Shown here: in pieces, positions 1-7,445 of the stretch | Position numbering within the stretch: the first letter of the stretch is position 1 | Layout: each line of letters begins with the position of its first letter | NCBI GenBank assembly: GCA_947630385.1 | Contig: CANRHG010000064.1 | Coordinates: forward strand, 1 to 9,034 | Direction: 5' to 3' | DNA length: 9,034 nucleotides | From: an uncultured Eubacteriaceae bacterium | Lineage (GTDB): Bacteria > Bacillota > Clostridia > Eubacteriales > Eubacteriaceae | Translations under genes and position numbers: made by a program | Notes under the pieces: generated by a model | The model's input: only the letters and a program-made list of their open reading frames with translations | Databases searched by the model: none | Told to the model about the DNA's origin: nothing

Positions 1-2118
1 TATCTGGGGTATGGCTGCCAACAAGTTGCTGGTCCCACTTATAACGATCAAACTTTTTCCCAGTATTGTCCGCAATACGTTCCAGCAAACCATGCTGTTT
101 GTATTGTTGGTTGGGACGATGACTATCCGGCAAGTAATTTTAATACGACACCCCCTGGAAACGGAGCCTGGATATTTAAAAATTCATGGGGACCAAATGA
201 TGGGGATAATGGTTATTTTTACCTATCTTATTACGACCATTCCATTAATAGCGTTTCAGGTTTTAATGTTGAAACCGAAGAGAACGGTTATTCCTACGAT
301 AAAAATTATGAATACGATTTTCATAATGTGAAGGGAGATTATTCCCAGGACTGCTTTGAAAAATTAAATAATGAATACAATCTTGCTTCTATTGACCCAG
401 GAAATATAAAAACAGCCAACATCTTTACTGCTACCAGCGACCAGACCTTAAGAGCTGTTTCCTGTACACCAAACCTTCACGGGACTTCCCAGGTCACTGC
501 TCAAGTTTATTTATTAAATAATGGTTATACCAGTCCGGAAGATGGTACTCTTGTGGCTACAGTTACAGAATCTTACGAAAATCCTGGATTTTATACGATG
601 GAACTTCCTCAACCAATTCCAATTACCCAAGGAACAAAGTTCGCTGTTGTCCAACAAATGAGTTTTTCTAATACTCGCTTTGAAAATGATAATTCACAGT
701 TAGCAGGAACTGAATACGAAACGCTACCGATTCCTTCAATTGAATTTGGTTTAGTCGATACGGTTCTTCAGGATAATATCGATTCTTCTGGACAGAATAT
801 TGGTTTTTCTGATCAAGAAAATATCGTAAAAGTCGAACCCGGTCAAAGTTATGTTTATGGGTTAAATGGAACGGTTGGAACGACCGCTCCGGCCTGGATG
901 GATATTACTAGTGAAGAAATAACACAGAAATTATCCCTTCCAATTACAATAGACAATCCAGATGGCACGTCTCAGGAAAATACACTAACGCCAGGAAATG
1001 CCATGATCAAAGCTTATACAACTTTTGGGATCGGGGATGATGTAATTAATCCGACGAATATATCTCTAACTAAATCTAAAGTCTATCTAAGTACGCTCCC
1101 GGATGGAAACGGCATCAATAAAAATTATGTTTCAGCTCTCTTGGAACCTGCAAATAGTACGACTAACGTCTCCTGGTCTGTAAGCCCGGCAGGTATTGTT
1201 TCCCTAGATGAAAGCAGCGGCACTACTATTTCGTACACGGCTTTAAATGAAGGAACAGCCACTATTACCGCTACTACGGGCAACGAACTGGTTGCGACTT
1301 TTGAGGTTATAGTTACAAATGAGCCCATACTTTGTGATGGAATAGATATAATTTCCTATTCACCGGATTCGTTTAGCGTTGTCGCAAGAAACGTGGTTCC
1401 AAATCACGTAATTCGTAATTCCGAAACACCGACTAGGGTGAGTTTGTTCGCCTGGTCAGACGAAAATCAGAAAGATCTGAATACCAAATTAATGTACCAA
1501 ATTCCTGGGACCAATGATTGGATTTGTGAAGGCATTCCTGTTAATAATACGCATTCTTACTTTAATAACGCGATGGATATTCAAATCAGCGTTTATGCCT
1601 CCTCTACTCCTAATTCGACTGGACATATGATTGGGACTGCTACAACAGACTGGGTCTTCCCAGGGGATGAGACCAATCCGAATGTTTATTATATTGCTTA
1701 TAATCAAAATACCGGTTTTGTCAGACCTACGGTAAACGACGGCGCAACCAGTGGAAATATCGGAGATCCTTATTCGGTTCATATGGAAGGTCTTAGAATT
1801 TCATCTGGTCTTGAAGGGTTAGAAATAAACACAACCGTTCATGCGGTAGGAACAGGCTGGCTACCTCAAGTAGGAGACGGCGTTTATGCAGGGACGATGG
1901 AAGAAAATCGAGCTTTAGATTCGATTGTTCTAACTTTATCCTCTGATATCGAAGATTTAGATAAACTTACTGAATTCCAGTACCGAGTTTACCTTAAAGA
2001 TGTTGGTTGGACAGATTGGGTGAGTGGAGGTCAACAGGCCGGTACTCCGGATTCCGGTAACCCGATCCAAGCCATTCAGGTTAATCTAAAACCAATCGAA
2101 ATTTCAACAGGTCAATAG
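1..2118 (+). CDS. C1A (papain-like) cysteine peptidase with lectin-like, Big_2, GBS_Bsp-like and ChW domains; 5'-truncated by window
   Basis: The reading frame is open from base 1 to the TAG at 2116-2118, giving 705 visible residues; the N-terminus, with signal peptide and catalytic Cys, lies outside the window. Two catalytic elements of papain-like peptidases are visible: the His in NHAVCIVGWDDDY (His31 of the fragment) and the Asn in FKNSWGPNDGDNGYF (Asn61). A lectin-like region typical of bacterial C1 peptidases follows (about 90-345). Next come an Ig-like Big_2 domain (about 350-440, with NEGTATITATTG), a GBS_Bsp-like domain (about 450-550, VSLFAWSDENQ) and three ChW-type repeats (about 565-705, with TGWLPQVGDGVYAGT and VGWTDWVSGGQQAGT; the first has lost its GW). 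It probably acts outside the cell, cutting proteins or peptides, with the C-terminal repeats holding it to a surface or substrate. The GTG at 328 is internal to the frame and not the real start. A strong terminator follows at once. The family call is secure; the substrate is unknown. Confidence 0.93.
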   Translation, partial: YLGYGCQQVAGPTYNDQTFSQYCPQYVPANHAVCIVGWDDDYPASNFNTTPPGNGAWIFKNSWGPNDGDNGYFYLSYYDHSINSVSGFNVETEENGYSYDKNYEYDFHNVKGDYSQDCFEKLNNEYNLASIDPGNIKTANIFTATSDQTLRAVSCTPNLHGTSQVTAQVYLLNNGYTSPEDGTLVATVTESYENPGFYTMELPQPIPITQGTKFAVVQQMSFSNTRFENDNSQLAGTEYETLPIPSIEFGLVDTVLQDNIDSSGQNIGFSDQENIVKVEPGQSYVYGLNGTVGTTAPAWMDITSEEITQKLSLPITIDNPDGTSQENTLTPGNAMIKAYTTFGIGDDVINPTNISLTKSKVYLSTLPDGNGINKNYVSALLEPANSTTNVSWSVSPAGIVSLDESSGTTISYTALNEGTATITATTGNELVATFEVIVTNEPILCDGIDIISYSPDSFSVVARNVVPNHVIRNSETPTRVSLFAWSDENQKDLNTKLMYQIPGTNDWICEGIPVNNTHSYFNNAMDIQISVYASSTPNSTGHMIGTATTDWVFPGDETNPNVYYIAYNQNTGFVRPTVNDGATSGNIGDPYSVHMEGLRISSGLEGLEINTTVHAVGTGWLPQVGDGVYAGTMEENRALDSIVLTLSSDIEDLDKLTEFQYRVYLKDVGWTDWVSGGQQAGTPDSGNPIQAIQVNLKPIEISTGQ

Positions 2119-2172
2119 AATCTAAAATCTTTTAATTAATCTTTTTGATTCTTTGGAACCATACTTAAAAAC

Positions 2173-2224
2173 AAAAGAGACATATCTTATTTCAAAATAA
2201 TAAGATTATGTCTCTTTTCTTTTA
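2173..2224 (+). terminator. Intrinsic terminator of the C1A peptidase gene
   Basis: A long inverted repeat pairs AAAAGAGACATA plus TCTTATT (2173-2191) with AATAAGA, one bulged T, then TATGTCTCTTTT (2199-2218). A T-rich run follows. It lies 55 bases after the peptidase stop codon. The A-rich left arm means it could also work weakly on the other strand. Confidence 0.88.
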
Positions 2225-2637
2225 CATCTTTTTGTCTTCAATCATTAGAATAAATAATCCTAACGAAAATTTTTTTATAACACGATTTTAACAAATTTTT
2301 TCTTACTAAAAGCTAGTCGTCCTTGATATGGGGAAACTTTAGAAAGATGAAAAAATTTAAGCGGTCCCAAAGTATAATAGAGTTCTCTCAACAGTTGATC
2401 TATTGGATTTATCTACAGATAGGCGAGTGGATCGGATTTGTATTTTAATTATCTTGTAAAGTTTTTGATGTGTTTAGAATCTATCTACTACTAAATCCTT
2501 ATGCAATTGTATTCATTAAACGGTTATTATAGAAATTCTGTAGATTTGGACATATTAATTATGGATTAGCTAGGGCGATTTTAAAATCTAAAAGTCATTT
2601 CGAAGACCTTCTTATATTAAATCAAGGAGTTTGTGAG
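2225..2637. other. AT-rich gap between convergent genes; no supported gene
   Basis: This stretch lies between the terminators of the two convergent peptidase genes. It holds a TATAAT hexamer at 2373-2378 without a good -35 box. There is also a 33-codon + strand frame (2347-2448) with a basic start and a hydrophobic, aromatic end but poor ribosome-binding context, and a perfect 12-base palindrome GATTTTAAAATC near 2579. I see no conserved protein, RNA gene or repeat. Confidence 0.5.
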
Positions 2638-2686
2638 AAAAAAATAACCTGCAAAATAAAGTCTTTATCACTTTATTTTACAGGTT
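2638..2686 (-). terminator. Intrinsic terminator of the S8 peptidase gene
   Basis: Read on the minus strand, AACCTGTAAAATAAAG pairs with CTTTATTTTGCAGGTT (one T-G wobble, loop about 9 bases) and is followed by a T-run (bases 2638-2644 on the plus strand are A-rich). It begins 4 bases beyond the S8 stop codon, so it is the natural 3' end of that transcript. Confidence 0.9.
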
Positions 2687-2690
2687 TAAA

Positions 2691-4676
2691 TTATTGCTGT
2701 TTAAACGTCCAGTTAACGTCTGTATTTACAGCCGGTGGAAGGTTTCCGCTTACCGGAAGTACCAGTTCAATTGCTTCAATCTGTTCATTAAAACCTTTAG
2801 TACCTACCCATTCGCCAGACTTGGCATAAGGTGTCCATCCTTCATTTTCAATGTGGACACGGTAATAGAGATCATAGTACGGAACATTAGCTCCCGTTAA
2901 ATCAAGTTTTAAAGCTTCAATTCCATTGTTTTGTCCTACGGTACCGGCATCGCTTGATTCTCCGACCGGAACCATATCGCCAACGTTTTGAACGTGAACA
3001 GTTGAAATAATTGATAGGTCTGGATCATCCGTCATCAACCGGAAAGCCTCAAGATTTAAATTTTTTCCGGTTGTTCCGGCAATGGTTGACTCATCCACAG
3101 CAGGCATCCAACCGATGTTCTGAGCGTGAGCTGAAATCGTAACCGTTGCTTTATTTACTAGAACCTGGCAATCCGCTTTTATATTCGGGTCAGCTTTAGA
3201 AATAATACTAATGACGGCTCTTCCGTTTGACTTAGCTGTAACGGTTCCGTCTGAAACCGATGCAATGTCCGGATTTGAGCTTTCCCAATGAAAGTTAGAG
3301 TCTGAAGTTGTAGAGTATCCCAGTTGTGCACTTTCGCCAACTCTTAAACCGAGAGTCTCAGAAGACAGTGAAACAACAGGATTGTTAATCATATTATCAA
3401 CTTCATTTAGAGCAGCTTCCATATTGATTAATCCGTAGCCGTATTCCAAATCGTAACCCGGTTCTCCTAGATCTTGGCTTGTTTTATTAAGGATTTCCTT
3501 GATTTGATCAAAGTTTAAGTTCGGATTGATCGTTAAGATCTGGGCTACAGCTGCCGTAACTACCGGAGTTGACAGAGATGTTCCAGCAGAATATCGGTAA
3601 TTGGTATCTCCTTCAGCGTCGAGACTTGCTATCATATCACCAGGCGCTACGTAGTTAATGCCTTCTCCGTAGCTGCTTCCATTGCCTTCTCCCCAGTCTT
3701 CGCTTGTGCATCTTTTGTATTCACTATTTACAGCACCGACAGCAATTACGTTGTCATAGGCAGCCGGATAATACAAACGTTCTTCTCCATCGTTACCAGA
3801 AGCAGCGACGATGATTTTTCCTGCGTTTACAGCCCTATCAACAGCCGCTTTTAGAACCTTATTGTTTCCCGGAACTCCTAAAGACATATTGACAACCTTT
3901 TGCTCTGGTAATTCCGCAACGATATTTAAAGCCTGTGCAATAAGGGAAGTATCGCCCGATCCGTCCGGTCCAAGAACTTGGTAAGGAACGATCGAAACTG
4001 GACTGATTCCGGAAACCCCCGCAATTCCGACTTCGTTATTCGCAACCGCTGCAATCACACCGGAAACCTCGGTCCCGTGACCTTCAACATCCTGCATTTC
4101 GGCTGTGTAGAAGCTTTTACCCGCCAGTAAAAACCGGTTTTGAATATCTTCATGAGTTGTACGTAAACCGGTATCAAGAACGGCAACTTGAACGCCATTC
4201 TCGCCGGCTATGTTCCAGGTTTTGTCCGCATTTACCATCGGATAATAGTCCTGAAGTTCATAGTGCTTATCGTTCGGTACTTCCAATATTGTTGCGACGT
4301 CATCATAGTCAACAGCCGCAACATTGTCATTTTGACCGATTTCTTCTATCAGCTGGTCCGCGTCACTTGAAGGATCAGTCTTTAACACATCGATTTCACC
4401 ACTTAAGGATTCACCGGCAGTAAAGTCTTTTTTTCTGAGCTCTAAATCTTTTATGTTGTTGTCGCCTTTTTGATTGTACAAAATAACAATTTTTTTACCT
4501 TCAACGGCGTAAGAGGAGTTACCCCCTTCTCTGCTCTGCGGTTGGGTTACTTCCGAAAGCTTTGGAAGGTCGTTTATATTTGTGATTAGCTCGTCCTGGG
4601 CAAATACTGGATTTCCCATAACAACTCCAATTAAAATTAACAAGAAGCTAAATAAAATACTTTTCAATTTAAACAT
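2691..4676 (-). CDS. Secreted subtilisin-like (S8) serine peptidase with Big_2 domain and three ChW repeats
   Basis: The protein has 661 residues from the ATG at 4676. That start is preferred over the upstream one at 4742 because it gives a classical signal peptide (MFKLKSILFSF..., probable cleavage after NPVFA, residue 26) and has GGGGA 5 bases upstream. Residues 27 to about 150 look like an inhibitor-type propeptide. The catalytic domain (about 150-425) shows Asp168 in VAVLDTG, His200 in GHGTEVSGVIAA, the oxyanion Asn295 in AASGNDG and Ser367 in GTSLSTP. A Big_2 domain follows (about 432-508), then three ChW-type repeats (about 513-640) with IGWMPAVDESTIAGT and EGWTPYAKSGEWVGT; the middle one has GD in place of GW. 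It is expected to be an extracellular endopeptidase kept near the cell surface or a polymer by the repeats. It converges on the C1A peptidase gene, which has a similar C-terminal architecture. A strong promoter and long attenuator-like leader lie upstream. The family is certain; the substrate is not. Confidence 0.96.
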   Translation of the reverse strand: MFKLKSILFSFLLILIGVVMGNPVFAQDELITNINDLPKLSEVTQPQSREGGNSSYAVEGKKIVILYNQKGDNNIKDLELRKKDFTAGESLSGEIDVLKTDPSSDADQLIEEIGQNDNVAAVDYDDVATILEVPNDKHYELQDYYPMVNADKTWNIAGENGVQVAVLDTGLRTTHEDIQNRFLLAGKSFYTAEMQDVEGHGTEVSGVIAAVANNEVGIAGVSGISPVSIVPYQVLGPDGSGDTSLIAQALNIVAELPEQKVVNMSLGVPGNNKVLKAAVDRAVNAGKIIVAASGNDGEERLYYPAAYDNVIAVGAVNSEYKRCTSEDWGEGNGSSYGEGINYVAPGDMIASLDAEGDTNYRYSAGTSLSTPVVTAAVAQILTINPNLNFDQIKEILNKTSQDLGEPGYDLEYGYGLINMEAALNEVDNMINNPVVSLSSETLGLRVGESAQLGYSTTSDSNFHWESSNPDIASVSDGTVTAKSNGRAVISIISKADPNIKADCQVLVNKATVTISAHAQNIGWMPAVDESTIAGTTGKNLNLEAFRLMTDDPDLSIISTVHVQNVGDMVPVGESSDAGTVGQNNGIEALKLDLTGANVPYYDLYYRVHIENEGWTPYAKSGEWVGTKGFNEQIEAIELVLPVSGNLPPAVNTDVNWTFKQQ

Positions 4677-4983
4677 GCTATCCCCATTTCTAGTTAGTGT
4701 GAGAACACTGAAAAAAACAAAAAACAGGATAAAAAAACACACAAGAGGTTATAAGTGGAGACTTAAATCTTTTGTGTGCCGATAATTTTATACATCGTAG
4801 AGGAAAAGCTCCTCTGAATTAGTTGCATAAATCAAAATAGAAATATAAATTCTTTTTACAATGGGTAATAATACAAACCTGTAAAACGTCGAAATTGAGG
4901 AAAATCTCATCAATTTCGAAAATAATACGAATCCTGGATCAGCTATGTTGGCTTCCTCAGATTCATTTTTTAATAAGCTAAGT
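4677..4983 (-). promoter_or_regulatory. Structured ~300-nt leader of the S8 peptidase gene (candidate attenuator or riboswitch)
   Basis: Between the promoter and the S8 start codon lies a leader that folds into successive hairpins. These are GAATC/GATTC (arms at 4960-4964 and 4929-4933), a perfect 10-base stem TCGAAATTGA/TCAATTTCGA (4889-4898, 4910-4919), TTTTACA/TGTAAAA (4854-4860, 4880-4886) and AGAGGA/TCCTCT (4799-4804, 4810-4815). An intrinsic terminator comes last (4731-4778). After it come a small hairpin AGTGT/ACACT and the GGGGA ribosome binding site. I looked for the conserved cores of the SAM, TPP, cobalamin, c-di-GMP-I, THF and T-box classes and recognised none. The layout supports conditional termination, but no ligand can be named. 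Confidence 0.5.
4731..4778 (-). terminator. Intrinsic terminator inside the S8 leader (candidate attenuator)
   Basis: On the minus strand, CACACAA (4772-4778) pairs with TTGTGTG (4738-4744), with an inner TAAGT/ACTTA stem closed by CTCC. Seven T residues follow. It stops transcription before the S8 gene unless read through. With no gene between the promoter and this hairpin, it is either an attenuator or the 3' end of a free small RNA. Confidence 0.75.
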
Positions 4984-4989
4984 TTATAT

Positions 4990-5018
4990 ATTATACATTA
5001 AATTAACTCTATAGTCAA
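4990..5018 (-). promoter_or_regulatory. Near-consensus vegetative sigma factor promoter for the S8 leader
   Basis: On the minus strand, TTGACT (5013-5018) and TATAAT (4990-4995) are separated by exactly 17 bases. The predicted transcript start is near 4983. No other promoter of this quality was seen between here and the S8 start codon. Confidence 0.82.
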
Positions 5019-5270
5019 CAAATTTTTGCAATTTTTTGAATAAACAGCCGGATTTTAACGGTAATATATCTGAAAAGTAGATACGATTTTAATACGTTTT
5101 GAAATAAGTTTTAAGCTGTGAATGTTATACTAGCAAACTTTTGAACGATCTGGGAAGTTAGAGAATTATGAATTTTCTGAAGATTCACCGTCAGGGATCG
5201 TTGTTGACTAAGGTTCGTAGTTTTTTTGGTTTTCAAAAATTCGTTTAAAAAAATCTTGAAAGAATTAATA

Positions 5271-5897
5271 TTAAATTCGTGGAACACGTGTATTTGGTAT
5301 TTCATTAAGAAGCTGCTTAGTTAGTTCAAAATACTTACTAGCTTCTGGATTTGTATACGGATTAAAAACAAAAACAGGGAACTTCCCATGTAAAGACGTT
5401 CTGAAGATTTTATTAAAACAGTACATCTCATCCATACTCAACACAATTGGTTGGTCTGTAATATCCTTTTTTGAAATTGGAACAATTTGATTTTTAATTT
5501 CTTTAGGTTGATTATCGTATACGATTACTTTAAGATGACGATATTTAAAATTAGGATTAAGCCTTTTAACCTGATCACATTGATCCATTATAGTAGCTAA
5601 ACCTTCGATTCCTAATGCGTAAGCTGCGTCAAGATTACCGTCAAAGGCTTCAACAACTGAAAAAAGGGTGTTATCACATATAAAAAGAATCCCGTATTCC
5701 TTGTTTTTATTAACTGGATTAATAATATCGGTAACTGCGATTCTTTGAAAAAAAGAATTTCTATCATAATTTTCATTTGGAAAAAGATCCGCTAACATAT
5801 CCAACATGGCTTGCTTATATCTCTTCTCAAGATTTGCAACCTGCTGTTTCCCACTTTTTGGAATCTTAATTTTTCTAATTTTTTTCGGTTTAGCCAT
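5271..5897 (-). CDS. Hypothetical protein, 208 residues, family not recognised
   Basis: The ATG at 5897 has a good ribosome binding site (AGAAAGGA about 8 bases upstream). The frame is long for its AT content and codon use resembles the neighbouring genes, so it is probably real. The protein starts with a strongly basic segment (MAKPKKIRKIKIPKSGK) and has no signal peptide or membrane segment, so it should be cytoplasmic and may bind nucleic acid. The body looks alpha/beta, with hydrophobic stretches (EYGILFICDN, HLKVIVYDN, KFPVFVFNPYTN) separated by charged helices. No catalytic motif could be identified. It stands alone: the S8 promoter lies downstream in the same direction, and no clear terminator was seen after its stop. 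No function is proposed. Confidence 0.72.
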   Translation of the reverse strand: MAKPKKIRKIKIPKSGKQQVANLEKRYKQAMLDMLADLFPNENYDRNSFFQRIAVTDIINPVNKNKEYGILFICDNTLFSVVEAFDGNLDAAYALGIEGLATIMDQCDQVKRLNPNFKYRHLKVIVYDNQPKEIKNQIVPISKKDITDQPIVLSMDEMYCFNKIFRTSLHGKFPVFVFNPYTNPEASKYFELTKQLLNEIPNTRVPRI

Positions 5898-6003
5898 TTT
5901 TAGATCCTTTCTTTAAATCGGTTGTTTAACGACTCTATGGATAACCCTAAGAATTTTAACAAATTTATTATTACGTACATTTTAACAATAGGATAATGTT
6001 TGG

Positions 6004-6031
6004 TTCAATTCGTCTTTATTCTTTATATAAT
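6004..6031 (+). promoter_or_regulatory. Possible promoter before an isolated terminator
   Basis: There is a perfect TATAAT at 6026-6031. Upstream is only a weak -35 candidate (TTCAAT at 6004-6009, 16-base spacer; TTGGTT at 6000-6005 would need 20). It points to the right, away from the 208-residue gene, and its transcript would start just before the hairpin at 6044. Confidence 0.4.
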
Positions 6032-6043
6032 AGAGAAAGCAGA

Positions 6044-6098
6044 AAAGCCGTTCGCTATCAGGTCAATTAAGATCTGATCTTGAACGGCTTTCTTTGTT
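6044..6098 (+). terminator. Stem-loop resembling an intrinsic terminator, possible 3' end of a very short RNA
   Basis: AAAGCCGTTC (6044-6053) pairs perfectly with GAACGGCTTT (6082-6091) and is followed by TCTTTGTTT. The 28-base loop contains a further ATCAG/CTGAT pairing and the palindrome AAGATCTGATCTT. No + strand gene lies upstream, so it terminates either an RNA of roughly 60 nt started at the TATAAT just upstream or readthrough transcription. Confidence 0.6.
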
Positions 6099-6120
6099 TA
6101 CATGTAAAATTACCAAGTCC

Positions 6121-6221
6121 ATATTTTAATACACAGTTTTATATTTTAACACAAGTTAATAATTTTAAATGGAGTAAAAAATTCTTTTATGTTGGTCCTT
6201 AACCATTTTACGTTGGTCTTA
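6121..6221. repeat. Two pairs of ~20-bp-period direct repeats, possible IS21-type element end
   Basis: The first pair is ATATTTTAATACACAG (6121-6136) and ATATTTTAACACAAG (6141-6155), a 20-base period. The second is TTTTATGTTGGTCCTTA (6185-6201) and TTTTACGTTGGTCTTA (6206-6221), a 21-base period. Spaced copies of a TTTTACgTTGGTC-like word resemble the multiple transposase-binding repeats at IS21-family ends. No istA or istB coding sequence was recognised nearby, so this would be a solo end or remnant. The repeats are seen directly; the IS21 link is inference. Confidence 0.5.
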
Positions 6222-7000
6222 GCCTTCATTCCCTGTCTAAACCAATTTAGAAAAGTGTATTTAAAAGCGACTAAATAAGCTATAGCACAAAAATGTCCTT
6301 TAAGGACTGTCCAAACCATCTTCACATGGAGTTAAAAAAAAGATTTAATAGAAGGGTAACGGTCTGCTACGAACGCAAACATAAAACGATGTTTTAAGAT
6401 GTAAACAGGAAAAGAAGGAGTCGCAAGTAAAATTCGGCCTGTGTAAGCCTCGACTAGGAAACAAAACAGCGTGCAACGAAACAACAAATATATAATAGAA
6501 GAAAATTATTTACCTGATTAAAATACTTGAGATTTGAAGTAAGCCAAGAAAAAGGAAACGGAAAACCCCGACCAAAAAAATATAGGCCAGTAAACCGGAT
6601 AAATAAGTAGAGAAAGTACCGGGCATCGACTTGTTAACAGAGTTTCCGTTTCGACTAAAGAAAGCCTAGTTGTGGACCAGCAACATTTCTTATGATGCGT
6701 TTTGTCATCAACAATCATTTATGATTGAGAATATCCATAATAATAGACGCACGGCAGAAAAGGACCCTGTGTATTTTACGATTTCGTTCTCTACTATGAC
6801 ACCTGCTTTTTTAGCTGCGGGGGAACTATACGATTTCAGTTTGTATCTCCGGCGTATACTATTCTACGGGTTTCGAAACAGATATTTGTTCGGTAAGTCG
6901 TCAGGACTGATCGGGTTTACCGGATGGAGACGAAACGCAAATGAGAGACTGGTGAGAAAAATAAAGAGGTAAAATAAGGTTTGAAGATAAAGTAAGTTTT
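6222..7000. other. Gene-poor stretch, probably decayed accessory DNA
   Basis: No frame here could be supported as a gene. A + strand frame of 100 codons (6670-6972) and a - strand frame of 66 codons (6518-6718) overlap and have neither a convincing ribosome binding site nor a recognisable family. The + strand of 6350-6650 is purine-rich and gives Lys/Arg-rich translations broken by many stops. A short near-palindrome GTCCTTTAAGGAC lies near 6295. Its position between an IS21-like end and an ISL3 remnant fits a scar of mobile DNA. Confidence 0.45.
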
Positions 7001-7031
7001 AGCTCTCTTATTCTCCATTGGCTAGAATTTG
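7001..7031 (+). repeat. Proposed left inverted repeat of the ISL3 remnant
   Basis: AGCTCTCTT at the outer side and TGGCTAGAATTTG at the inner side match the right end (AGCTCTTTT and TGGTTAGAACTGG, the latter 10 of 13), with about 9 inserted bases between. This is a gapped match found by eye and is tentative. Confidence 0.4.
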
Positions 7032-7034
7032 CGA

Positions 7035-7061
7035 AGCTCTGTAACAAGAGCTGCGTTTTTT
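7035..7061 (+). terminator. Intrinsic terminator just inside the left end of the IS remnant
   Basis: A perfect stem AGCTCT/AGAGCT (7035-7040, 7047-7052) with loop GTAACA is followed by GCG and six T residues (7056-7061). It would block transcription entering the element from the left, as often happens in insertion sequences. It could instead end an unrecognised gene upstream. Confidence 0.65.
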
Positions 7062-7445
7062 GTCTTCGATACCAAGATAGGATTTACCCCAGTATTTGCC
7101 TGGAGAAACAAGAAAGTCCCGCTCGACATAACAGAACTGGATTTATTTTCTTTCGGTTAATCAACCACTCAATAATCCAGGGCTTCGAGCGGGGCTTTAC
7201 TATAAAGAACTTCTTCAAACATCTCATCCGCAGATTCAGGGAACCAGGAAAAATCAAAAAACGCCTCTTTGACGCCTGGATTTTCGAAAGTCGGACTCTA
7301 AACTTACAAGATTGGAAGAAAAATGAGTCCGGAGCGGCTGCACATAAGCTCAGAACGTGGCATAATAAATTTAGCAGGAAAGTCCATAATATCCTATTCC
7401 TAGCAGTATTCATAGGAATATTACTCTGCGAGGTTAAACTAGCCC
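7062..7445. other. Open but unassigned region upstream of the IS transposase
   Basis: One + strand frame is free of stops from 6974 to 7471 (166 codons, TGA at 7472) but contains no ATG, GTG or TTG. The opposite strand holds a 109-codon frame (7084-7413) and, in another frame, a short protein-like stretch (7172-7297) with PESADEMFEEVLYSKAPLEA. None matches a family I know. It may be the remains of a second gene or a non-coding IS segment. Confidence 0.3.

Noticed and set aside
11..331. 106-codon + strand frame at the window start
   Set aside because: It is a shadow of the C1A peptidase frame, which carries the catalytic His and Asn motifs over the same bases.
2347..2448. 33-codon frame with a basic start and hydrophobic end (possible small membrane peptide)
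   Set aside because: Its start codon directly abuts AGAAAG, the only other purine run (GGGGA) is too far upstream, no promoter fits, and such short frames arise by chance.
4677..4742. Upstream start giving a 683-residue S8 protein
   Set aside because: The extra 22 residues would place a second hydrophobic stretch before a complete signal peptide and would begin inside the leader terminator. The start at 4676 has GGGGA upstream.
5111..5305. 64-codon - strand frame overlapping the end of the 208-residue gene
   Set aside because: It has no ribosome binding site, starts inside the upstream gene and shows no recognisable protein character.
6121..6221. CRISPR array
   Set aside because: There are only two degenerate copies of each repeat, with spacers of 4-5 bases, so this is not a CRISPR pattern.
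6518..6718. 66-codon - strand frame with hydrophobic stretches (YPVYWPIFFW)
   Set aside because: This briefly suggested a membrane protein fragment, but there is no ribosome binding site, no continuation of similarity and no complete membrane protein architecture.
6670..6972. 100-codon + strand frame
   Set aside because: There is no Shine-Dalgarno, no known motif and unusual composition, and the surrounding DNA looks decayed.
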